From NCBI GenBank assembly GCA_025462985.1, contig JAOAPP010000748.1, positions 1-5,219 on the forward strand: a DNA stretch of 5,219 bases, read 5' to 3'. The position numbers and the translations under genes were made by a program. The notes below the pieces were generated by a model. The model ran no database searches. It was not told the origin of the DNA and saw only the letters and a program-made list of their open reading frames with translations. This document shows, piece after piece, positions 1 through 5,219 of this stretch; the stretch's first letter is position 1; each line of letters begins with the position of its first letter. The DNA is from Bryobacterales bacterium. GTDB lineage: Bacteria; Acidobacteriota; Terriglobia; Bryobacterales; Bryobacteraceae.

Positions 1-2
1 CC

Positions 3-536
3 ATCCGTAACTGGCGTTTCCTTTACAAGCTTGGTCTCACGGAATGCCGGTGGTTTGAGGGAATCGGCAACTATCTCGCGATGCGAAAGGTAGCCACTTT
101 CGGGAGCGACCCGGATAGTATCAGCCCTGATTCGCCCGTTGTGTTGAATCTGAAGATCCTGTTCTCCAGACCAGGGCTCCCACTGCAGGATCAGGTTGTT
201 CGCGGCAGATCCGAACTGTTTTCTACTCCCTTTCGAGTTTATGAACAGCAGATCCGGGAGCAGTTCACGGCTTTGTTCAGCCGCTCCGGATTTGACGCTA
301 AACGGGACATCGCCGGCATTATTTTGAACCGTTGGGGACACGCTTATCTGAGTCCACAGCCGGGATTCTTCTTCGGTTTTAATGGCCAGCCCGCGCCGGG
401 CGAAGTCCTGCGTTCCAAACCGTTCGGGCGAATCGCTTTTGCTAATTCGGATCTGTCAGGAATTATGGATCACCGTATGTCGATCGCGGAGGCTCGTCGG
501 GCCGTGGAACAGATCAAAACGCAGAGCGCCGCGTAA
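3..536 (+). CDS. FAD-dependent amine oxidase / spermidine dehydrogenase-like protein, C-terminal part (5' truncated)
   Basis: The reading frame is open from the first bases of the window to TAA at 534-536, giving 177 residues. The ATG at 81 is internal, because in-frame codons before it read IRNWRFLYKLGL..., which continues the same protein. The tail resembles the C-terminal half of bacterial flavin amine oxidases of the spermidine dehydrogenase type: an RNWRF segment at the start, a PGLPLQDQ...GR stretch, the NRWGHAY motif (327-347), and a final GRIAFANSDLSG segment (about 436-465) followed by an Ala/Arg-rich helix. In this family the last segment closes the FAD site. The N-terminal dinucleotide-binding motif would lie outside the window, so the substrate cannot be judged. 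The enzyme would oxidise an amine with FAD; cellular location is unknown. The gene converges on the membrane-protein pseudogene, with two bases between the stop codons, and shows no link to the chitin-type genes. Family level is fairly sure; the spermidine substrate is a guess. Confidence 0.72.
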   Translation: MRNWRFLYKLGLTECRWFEGIGNYLAMRKVATFGSDPDSISPDSPVVLNLKILFSRPGLPLQDQVVRGRSELFSTPFRVYEQQIREQFTALFSRSGFDAKRDIAGIILNRWGHAYLSPQPGFFFGFNGQPAPGEVLRSKPFGRIAFANSDLSGIMDHRMSIAEARRAVEQIKTQSAA

Positions 537-538
537 CA

Positions 539-1765
539 TCACAACTGCATCCGTACTTTGCAGCGTGTCAAGACAGCTGCGAGCATGAGGATGAAGCCTG
601 TAAACACAGCCGACTTGATTACGCCCGGCCATCCTGCATGAAACTCCCCACTGAAGAAGATGCTTCCGAAAGCAAAGTAGTAAAGGTCTGGCAGTAAGTA
701 GGTGAGCAGCGTATTCGCTCCTGCCGGGCGGGCGAAGGCAGCCCAAGCGGTGCGCTTTCTCACGTCGCAGATCCAGTAACAAAACGGTGAATAACAGGAC
801 GCTAGAACCCGCGCTATAGAGGCACCAAGTCGGAGTCGCGCGGATCTTCGAGATACCAAGTGGAGTCAGGAACCAACCGGCCGCCAGTAACAAGAAAGCA
901 AACAGAATTGCGGCGATAGCTTTGTCGCGGAAACTGCTAAGGCGGTCTTCGCCGAAGAAGATGGTGGCGGTCACGATCCCGGCCATTGCGATGAGGCCGA
1001 ATGCGCCGGAGCCGAACGGCCAGATGTAGAAGGGAAGTTGATCGGGGAACACGATCCATCTGGCAACTGTCATCGCATTCATCGCAACGAGTAAGATGAA
1101 TCAGCCCAGGGGTGCCCAACGCCAGCGGCGGGTTGGAATGTAGAGCAGCGAGATGGCCAGATAAGTCCAGCCGATCAGACCGAGGATTTCCCAATAGGAG
1201 GAATCGAACCATGCCGCGCGTCCATCTGGAGTGATGCGGCGGAAAACGAGGAGCGCCCAAACGAGCAGCGCCAACCCGCCGTACTTCAGAATGCGAAACG
1301 GCGTGCGGAGACGTTGGGAACGCCCGTACACGTTCCAAAGAGCACGGCTCCGAGGAGTGCGAGAAGTGCCCATGTCTCGCCTTTGATGCCCATCTGTTTC
1401 GAATCTGCTTTGTCTGCGTTTGCCAGAATCAGGCCGAGCGTGACCAGGCCAAGAGTGCGCAGAACGATATGCAGCCACAGCCGCCACAGGGACGGATTCT
1501 TCTTCAGTCGCTGAGCCGTCGCAAGCGGCACAGCCATTCCGAGAATGAAGAGGAATGCCGGAAGCACCATATCGACATAGGTCATGCCGTTAATGTCCCG
1601 GGGCATGTGGTAGTTCCACCATGGAAGCCCTTTGACGCCTGACAGATCATTCACGAAGATCATCACGAGCATCGTCAGCCCGCGGAAAATGTCGATGGAT
1701 GCGACGCGTGCAGCCGGCGTAAGCGCCTTCTGTGTTCCGAGCAGTTCCTGAAGCGCGGCGCTAAT
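539..1765 (-). pseudogene. NagX-like / heparan-alpha-glucosaminide N-acetyltransferase family membrane protein (DUF5009), frameshifted and interrupted
   Basis: Homology to this multi-pass inner-membrane family runs through three pieces. Piece 1 (from about 1765 to 1337) begins near ASIDIFRGLTMLVMIFVND and contains the loop WWNYHMP...NGMTYVD, then PAFLFILGM. The His of this loop (H53 from the ATT) aligns with the active-site His of human HGSNAT, in [20 protein letters not shown]. One base is missing at the A run 1337-1339; adding a T on the coding strand restores LFWNVY. Piece 2 (to about 780) includes TPLGISKIRATPTW and is cut by TGA at 1101-1103 (APLG-stop-FILLVAMNA). One extra base at 778-784 then shifts the frame to piece 3, YWICDVRKRTAWAAFARPAG...LLPDLYYF, ending with TGA at 539-541. 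Joined, the pieces give about 408 residues, near full length. No ATG precedes the first membrane helix; ATT at 1765-1763 overlaps the chitinase stop by one base and follows AAGAAGG. Relatives sit in chitin/GlcNAc gene clusters (NagX) as predicted acetyltransferases or transporters. Sequencing error is an alternative to true decay. Confidence 0.85.
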
Positions 1766-2906
1766 GGGCTTCTACCTTCTTACTTTCAGTGGAGTGCAAC
1801 CCGGCGTTCAGGGCATCAAGTAAAGCGCCTTTCGGGTCTCCCGAATAGTCCCAGAACATAACGCCTGCCAGTTTATGCTCATTCACATATCTGCATTTCA
1901 GCATTAGAGACCGCTCATCTTCGTAGGAAACAAAAGTTCGCGAGCTCGAGTTGTAGAGGTACGGCGCCGAAGCAGCGCTATCCCAAAACCGTTCGTATCC
2001 TTTGTTCAGCATGTCACCGGTGATGTCTCCGAAGTTGGCGAATGCATTCGGAACCGGTCTGCCCGATTGGAACAGGCCATGGTTCTCGGCCGCGACCTCT
2101 CCCCAAACGTGCCCGTAGAACGGAACTCCCAGCACGATCTTGTCCGCGGGGACGCCGGCTTTCTCGTATTCATGAACGGAGGCGTCGGCGGAGATGTGTT
2201 TAGGATCGGACGGGTTGGTAAAGAGCGGCGCATGGTGCCCGGTGATTTTGTCGCCCTCGGGCTCGTAGTAGTCGTACGCCATCAGGTTCACGGTGTCCAA
2301 ATACTTTTGCACTTTGCGCATTTCAGTATGAGACAGAAACTCTGTGGATGCGCCCGTTGCTACAGAGGTGAACAGATGCTTGCCAGACTTCTTTTCTTCA
2401 CGGTCGAAGCGTTTGCGAAGCTCTTTGAGCAGAGACGTATAGTTCTTCTTGTCCTCGGGACGGAACTTGTTGTTGTCGCCGATCATGCCCGGATATTCCC
2501 AATCGATGTCGAGGCCGTTTAATTGGTAGCGTTCAACAAATTGCACCGCGCTTTCGATGAACGCCTTTCGGCTCTTTTCCGTGAGCGCCATATCGGAGAA
2601 GTTGCCGGACCACGTCCATCCACCGATGGAAACCAGCACGGCTAATTGCGGATTCTGCTTCTTCAATTCATTGAGCGCCGCGAAGTTCTCCCGATCATGG
2701 GCGAATCCTTCCACTACGCGACCACCCTGCAGGTTTGCAAATGCATAGTTGATCCGCGTCAGCTTATTCGCGGCAATCTCGCCGGGTTGAATCACGCGGT
2801 CTTTCACGAACACATAAGCGATTACCTGTTCTTTAGGTGTGGGCAAAGCCGCAGCCGACAACAGGCCGGGCAGGAGGGATAAAACAGACAACGCTAAAGC
2901 GCGCAT
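1761..2906 (-). CDS. Secreted glycoside hydrolase family 18 chitinase
   Basis: This is a 381-residue protein with a Sec signal peptide (hydrophobic residues 3-20, likely cut near SAAA), so it is exported to the periplasm or outside. It should hydrolyse beta-1,4 links in chitin or chito-oligosaccharides by the substrate-assisted retaining mechanism. The GH18 barrel shows strand 3 SIGGW (93-97); catalytic NGLDIDWEYP (130-139) with D133, D135 and proton donor E137; MAYDY (209-213) with the Tyr that contacts the substrate acetamido group; GVPFYGH (260-266); and GVMFWDYSGD (348-357) with the conserved Trp352. Residues 267-340 fit the alpha+beta insertion of subfamily A, typical of exo-acting enzymes with a deep cleft. 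No carbohydrate-binding module is present. The first Asp of the usual DGxDxDWE motif is Asn130. The ATG at 2906 is chosen because it directly precedes the signal peptide, although no clear Shine-Dalgarno is seen. The gene lies 51 bp downstream of the PLC-like gene and abuts the NagX-like pseudogene, so the three are likely one transcript. A peptidoglycan- or glycoprotein-type GH18 substrate is possible. Confidence 0.95.
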   Translation of the reverse strand: MRALALSVLSLLPGLLSAAALPTPKEQVIAYVFVKDRVIQPGEIAANKLTRINYAFANLQGGRVVEGFAHDRENFAALNELKKQNPQLAVLVSIGGWTWSGNFSDMALTEKSRKAFIESAVQFVERYQLNGLDIDWEYPGMIGDNNKFRPEDKKNYTSLLKELRKRFDREEKKSGKHLFTSVATGASTEFLSHTEMRKVQKYLDTVNLMAYDYYEPEGDKITGHHAPLFTNPSDPKHISADASVHEYEKAGVPADKIVLGVPFYGHVWGEVAAENHGLFQSGRPVPNAFANFGDITGDMLNKGYERFWDSAASAPYLYNSSSRTFVSYEDERSLMLKCRYVNEHKLAGVMFWDYSGDPKGALLDALNAGLHSTESKKVEAH

Positions 2907-2911
2907 GTAGA

Positions 2912-2926
2912 TTACATCGTTTGTAA
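2912..2926. promoter_or_regulatory. Palindrome TTACA-N5-TGTAA just upstream of the chitinase start
   Basis: A perfect 5+5 bp palindrome with a 5-bp spacer ends five bases before the chitinase start codon, inside the 51-bp gap after the PLC-like gene. It could be a repressor site for an internal promoter or a block to elongation. The half-sites recall the TACA/TGTA halves of BlaI/MecI-type operators, but those have a shorter spacer, so no regulator is assigned. The palindrome is short enough to be chance. Confidence 0.25.
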
Positions 2927-2957
2927 CACGGCGCAGTAGCCCGGCTGGCGTTTGTTG

Positions 2958-3998
2958 CTACTTACCGGCTCCGCGCATCACGGCCGACAAATCCTCATAC
3001 TGGTCCGTCGCGATGAAGTTCACGCCCGCCTCTGTCGCCGCCCGCCAGCGCTGCTTCGCTGCTTCGGGTGAGCCGAAGTTGTATCCTTCGAGCCAGCCCT
3101 TCTCACGGCCCGTGGCTTTGTCGAATCCATCGAGCGTGTAAAAGCGAATCCAATAGCCCAGCTTATGGGCGTGCTCGACGAGAGATCTCAACCGCGCCAT
3201 ATCTGCTTCCGTCCATGCTCCCGCGTGCGGCTGTCCACCCTCTTCCACCTCGTACCAGGAGTTGTTCCACCACCGGCGATAGTTGGTCGGCTTCTCGGCC
3301 AGCAACTCCGACGGCGGCAGCGTGGCGGCCAGGTGTTGCAGTTCTTTCTTGTCGTGCGTCGCCGGCGTTTTCGTATGCGCCGATCCGAACAGTCTCAGGC
3401 GCGCGCCCACCGGAACCTCGTTGAAGAACACTTTCTCCTGCGCATCGGGGTCTTCCGTCAGCACCAGAATCGGCTTACGATCGAAGGCCGTCAGTTCATG
3501 TGGATCGGCTGTTTTTGGAGCGGTCGTGATCCACGTCTCATACTCTCCCAACAAGTTCCAGACTGCATGCAGTAGGGCGGGCTGCTGGTCTTTGAAGTCG
3601 AAGTGCAGGACAATCAGCGGCCACTTGCTCCGGTCGCCTCCTGCCAACTCTTTCTCAATCAATGGACGGACCCGCTCGAAGAAATATTGCCGCTCTTCCG
3701 GTTCGGATCCAGTCGTCTTGGCATCGTGGCTCACCACCACTCGCCCTTTCCCGGACGCTGGATCGACGGACCACGCCAAGTCCTGTTCAATCCCGACAGG
3801 GAAGCCGGTCTTCAGTGCGCGGTCAACACGATCATTCCACCGCCCATCGTAGGGATAGCAGTTATGGGCGTCCGGTACAGGGCGGCCGTGATTCAAAAAG
3901 TCCAGGTCAGGCTCTTGGGTGAAAGCCACCTGGCCAAGCGAGCACAACAACAATGCGGTTACTAGGACCTTGGAGGCAAACCAGGTTTTAAGGCTCAT
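2958..3998 (-). CDS. Secreted PI-PLC / glycerophosphodiester phosphodiesterase-like TIM-barrel protein
   Basis: From the ATG at 3998 the protein has 346 residues. It begins with a clear signal peptide (MSLKTWFASK, then hydrophobic VLVTALLLCSLGQVAFTQ), so it is exported. The rest fits the PLC-like phosphodiesterase superfamily, which cleaves phosphodiester head groups with two His and acidic metal ligands. Visible motifs are DAHNCYP (43-49) with H45, GIEQDL (69-74) with E71 and D73, VSHD (89-92) with H91, HFDFKD (132-137), YWIRFYTLDG (282-291) and the closing strand GVNFIATDQYEDL (325-337). This order matches the H...E-x-D...H active-site layout of GDPD/PI-PLC enzymes, with HN in place of the GDPD HR. 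The substrate is unknown; lipid head groups or teichoic-acid-like polymers are possible. The frame is also open upstream to a TTG at 4118, but that would put 40 basic, polar residues before the signal peptide and leave no promoter space. It is the first gene of the leftward unit. Superfamily is fairly sure; exact activity is not. Confidence 0.82.
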   Translation of the reverse strand: MSLKTWFASKVLVTALLLCSLGQVAFTQEPDLDFLNHGRPVPDAHNCYPYDGRWNDRVDRALKTGFPVGIEQDLAWSVDPASGKGRVVVSHDAKTTGSEPEERQYFFERVRPLIEKELAGGDRSKWPLIVLHFDFKDQQPALLHAVWNLLGEYETWITTAPKTADPHELTAFDRKPILVLTEDPDAQEKVFFNEVPVGARLRLFGSAHTKTPATHDKKELQHLAATLPPSELLAEKPTNYRRWWNNSWYEVEEGGQPHAGAWTEADMARLRSLVEHAHKLGYWIRFYTLDGFDKATGREKGWLEGYNFGSPEAAKQRWRAATEAGVNFIATDQYEDLSAVMRGAGK

Positions 3999-4013
3999 CC
4001 GATATGCACTTCG

Positions 4014-4042
4014 AATATAACGGACCCGGCCGCGGATTTCAG
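4014..4042 (-). promoter_or_regulatory. Sigma70-like promoter for the leftward PLC-chitinase-NagX unit
   Basis: On the minus strand CTGAAA (4042-4037; four of six matches to TTGACA) is followed after exactly 17 bp by TATATT (4019-4014; five of six matches to TATAAT). A start of transcription about seven bases past the -10 box would fall near 4007. That leaves a leader of only about eight or nine bases before the ATG at 3998, which fits the absence of a Shine-Dalgarno sequence. The -35 hexamer lies inside one arm of the inverted repeat. The match is by eye only. Confidence 0.45.
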
Positions 4043-4074
4043 GTTGTTTCAAATTGCGTCCGTTCTGAAATCCG
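4033..4074. repeat. Perfect 10-bp inverted repeat, candidate operator in the divergent promoter
   Basis: CGGATTTCAG at 4033-4042 is the exact reverse complement of CTGAAATCCG at 4065-4074, with 22 bp between the arms. The left arm contains the -35 box proposed for the minus-strand promoter. The arm centres are 32 bp apart, close to three helical turns, which suits two regulator dimers or a looped pair on the same face of the DNA. An RNA hairpin is less likely, because the 22-base loop is long, there is no U tract, and the repeat lies upstream of the proposed minus-strand start. Confidence 0.55.
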
Positions 4075-4081
4075 TTTGAAA
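4047..4081. repeat. Interleaved TTTCAAA / TTTGAAA inverted pair
   Basis: TTTCAAA at 4047-4053 and TTTGAAA at 4075-4081 are reverse complements. The second arm directly abuts the right arm of the 10-bp repeat, and the centre of this pair (4064) is about one helical turn from the centre of the larger repeat (4053.5). Each 7-mer is itself nearly palindromic and AT-rich, so a chance match is quite possible. Confidence 0.3.
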
Positions 4082-4118
4082 TGGAAATGCAGCACGAGCG
4101 CGGTATCCTGCCGTTCAA

Positions 4119-5219
4119 ATGAATAATTCAGGGTACAGATGTCTTGTGCTCGTCGCCTGCTATTTCGGCATGGCGTGCGAGCTTTTTTCTCAGGCGGGTG
4201 TCGCCTCGTTGTCGGGATTGATTACTGATCCGTCCGGAGCCGTGATCCCGGGAGTGCAGGTCACCGCCGTCAACCAGGCCACCCAATTATCGCGGTCAAC
4301 GGCGAGCGACAATTCCGGCTACTACACTTTTACTAGCTTGCCCATTGGCCGCTACAGCATTTCAGTTAAGCAGGCAGGCTTTGCAAACAAAGAGGCCGTG
4401 TTGGCCCTCGATCCATCGGAAAAAGCGCGGCAGGATTTCCAACTGACAGTGACGGGAACTTCCAGCAACGTGGAAGTCACTTCTGTTGCACCCGAAATCT
4501 CGCGCGACGACGCATCCATCGGCACAGTGGTCGGCAATGAAACGATAATCAACACACCGCTCTTCATGCGCAATTGGGACGATCTCATCCGTCTTGTGCC
4601 GGGGGTCCAGGCCCAACGCTACACCGAACAGAGTGGCGGGACGGCTTCGGGTCGCACCGGCAGCTTCAATATCCACGGCATTGATTCGCTGCAGAACAAC
4701 TTCATCCTCGACGGCATCGACAACAACACGTTCTCGGAGAACGTTCAGGAGCTGAGCACGCAGGCGGCGCGCCCGTCTGTCGACGTGATCGGCGAATTCA
4801 AACTCATCAGCAACCCGTACACAGCCGTGTATGGGCGCAGCCCCGGAGCCGTGGTAGACGTCACGACAAAGGGTGGGACGAACGAAGTTCACGGCCTGCT
4901 GTTCGAGTATCTACGTAATCGTGTGCTTGATGCGAACGATTTCTTCTCGAATCGGTCCGGCCTTCCCAAACCTGCAAACGTCCAGAATCAGTTCGGTGGC
5001 AACGCCGGTGCGCCGATCATCAAAAATAAGCTTTTCGGATTCTTCAATTATGAAGGTACGCGCATCCGCCGGGGTATTACACGTATCTCTACAGTTCCGC
5101 TGCCCAATGAACGCGCCGGAGATTTCAGTGCGGCCGCGGCAACTGCAAACGGAGTAATATACCCGACGATCAAGGACCCCGTGACCGGGATCGCGTACGC
5201 CAACAATACGATTCCCGTC
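4119..5219 (+). CDS. TonB-dependent receptor, Oar-like with carboxypeptidase-regulatory-like domain (3' truncated)
   Basis: An ATG at 4119 opens a frame that stays open for 367 codons to the window edge. The start is supported by the Sec-type N-terminus: MNNSGYR, then hydrophobic CLVLVACYFGMA and a probable cut near FSQA (about residue 26). Residues 30-110 form a carboxypeptidase-regulatory-like beta-sandwich (SGLITDPSGAVIPGV, DNSGYYTFTSLPIGRY). The plug follows from about 120 to 256: LIRLVPGVQ near 156, FNIHGIDS, ILDGIDNN near 196, YGRSPGAVVDV, and GGTNEVHG at 252-259 leading into the barrel. GDFS (334-337), DPVTG (353-357) and NNTIP (362-366) are typical of acidobacterial Oar-like receptors, which are usually about 1000 residues or more, so around two thirds is missing. 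Such outer-membrane proteins take up large ligands, often oligosaccharides, powered by TonB. The gene diverges from the chitinase unit and may share its control region. Ligand identity cannot be read from the sequence. Confidence 0.93.
   Translation, partial: MNNSGYRCLVLVACYFGMACELFSQAGVASLSGLITDPSGAVIPGVQVTAVNQATQLSRSTASDNSGYYTFTSLPIGRYSISVKQAGFANKEAVLALDPSEKARQDFQLTVTGTSSNVEVTSVAPEISRDDASIGTVVGNETIINTPLFMRNWDDLIRLVPGVQAQRYTEQSGGTASGRTGSFNIHGIDSLQNNFILDGIDNNTFSENVQELSTQAARPSVDVIGEFKLISNPYTAVYGRSPGAVVDVTTKGGTNEVHGLLFEYLRNRVLDANDFFSNRSGLPKPANVQNQFGGNAGAPIIKNKLFGFFNYEGTRIRRGITRISTVPLPNERAGDFSAAAATANGVIYPTIKDPVTGIAYANNTIPV

Larger units (their letters stand above)
3999..4118. promoter_or_regulatory. 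Divergent intergenic control region between the PLC-like gene and the TonB receptor gene
   Basis: These 120 bp separate the two divergent start codons and hold every signal available for both units. The left half carries a promoter-like -35/-10 pair for the minus strand. The middle carries a perfect 10-bp inverted repeat and an interleaved TTTCAAA/TTTGAAA pair. For the plus strand there is a TTGAAA at 4076-4081 and a GGTATCC stretch near 4102, but their spacing (20 bp or more) is too long for a good sigma70 promoter, so I do not call one. No convincing Shine-Dalgarno precedes either start codon. Confidence 0.6.

Noticed and set aside
81..536. ATG at 81 as the real start of the amine-oxidase-like gene
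   Set aside because: The frame is open to the window edge, and the residues before it fit the family; the protein is simply truncated.
525..560. Shared terminator between the convergent gene ends
   Set aside because: Only two bases separate the stops, and I see no GC-rich hairpin with a U tract on either side.
1101..1103. TGA as a recoded (selenocysteine or read-through) codon
   Set aside because: Two frameshifts in the same gene make decay or sequence error far simpler, and no Cys is expected there.
2067..2522. 151-codon plus-strand open frame opposite the chitinase
   Set aside because: It is antisense to the GH18 catalytic barrel and has no family features.
2907..2960. Fusion of the PLC-like protein and chitinase by stop read-through
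   Set aside because: The two genes are in the same frame with no further stop in between, but the chitinase has its own signal peptide, so separate products are expected.
3999..4118. N-terminal extension of the PLC-like protein starting at TTG 4118
   Set aside because: It would place 40 polar residues before a clear signal peptide, use a TTG exactly next to the receptor ATG, and cover the promoter and repeats.
4119..4200. Lipoprotein signal at Cys20 of the receptor
   Set aside because: GMA-C lacks the Leu/Val/Ile expected at -3 of a lipobox; an ordinary signal peptide cut near FSQA fits better.
4362..4892. 176-codon minus-strand open frame opposite the receptor gene
   Set aside because: It lies wholly antisense to a well-supported receptor domain, with no recognisable motifs; a shadow frame.

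Overview
The window looks like a piece of an Acidobacteriota genome. The strongest evidence is the plus-strand receptor at the right end, which has the build common in Acidobacteria: a Sec signal, a carboxypeptidase-regulatory-like domain, a TonB plug, and then barrel segments with GDFS and DPVTG...NNTIP motifs. The moderate GC content and weak Shine-Dalgarno sequences agree. This assignment is inference from protein style, not from a marker gene.

Layout from left to right. Bases 3-536 (+) are the 3' end of an FAD-dependent amine-oxidase-type enzyme that resembles spermidine dehydrogenase; its start lies outside the window. Two bases later comes the tail of a minus-strand unit transcribed from right to left. 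In order of transcription this unit holds: a secreted PI-PLC/GDPD-like TIM-barrel protein (3998-2958), a secreted GH18 chitinase (2906-1761), and a broken multi-pass membrane gene of the NagX / heparan-alpha-glucosaminide N-acetyltransferase family (about 1765-539). The membrane gene has two single-base frameshifts and one in-frame TGA, yet homology can be followed through all of its pieces. From a 120-bp divergent intergenic region (3999-4118), the TonB-dependent receptor starts on the plus strand at 4119 and runs off the window with 367 residues visible.

The divergent region holds a good sigma70-like promoter for the minus-strand unit. It would give a transcript with almost no leader. A perfect 10-bp inverted repeat has one arm coinciding with the -35 box, so it is a candidate operator that could also act on the receptor gene.

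Working model (inference): a small outer-membrane-plus-periplasm system for using an amino-sugar polymer such as chitin or bacterial/fungal wall material. The receptor would import oligosaccharides, the GH18 enzyme would cut them, and the NagX-like membrane protein would handle N-acetylglucosamine or its acetyl group. The role of the PLC-like protein is open. The damaged NagX-like gene suggests either recent loss of this last step or sequence errors. No RNA genes, mobile elements or CRISPR arrays were seen, and no gene-free stretch exceeds 300 bases.
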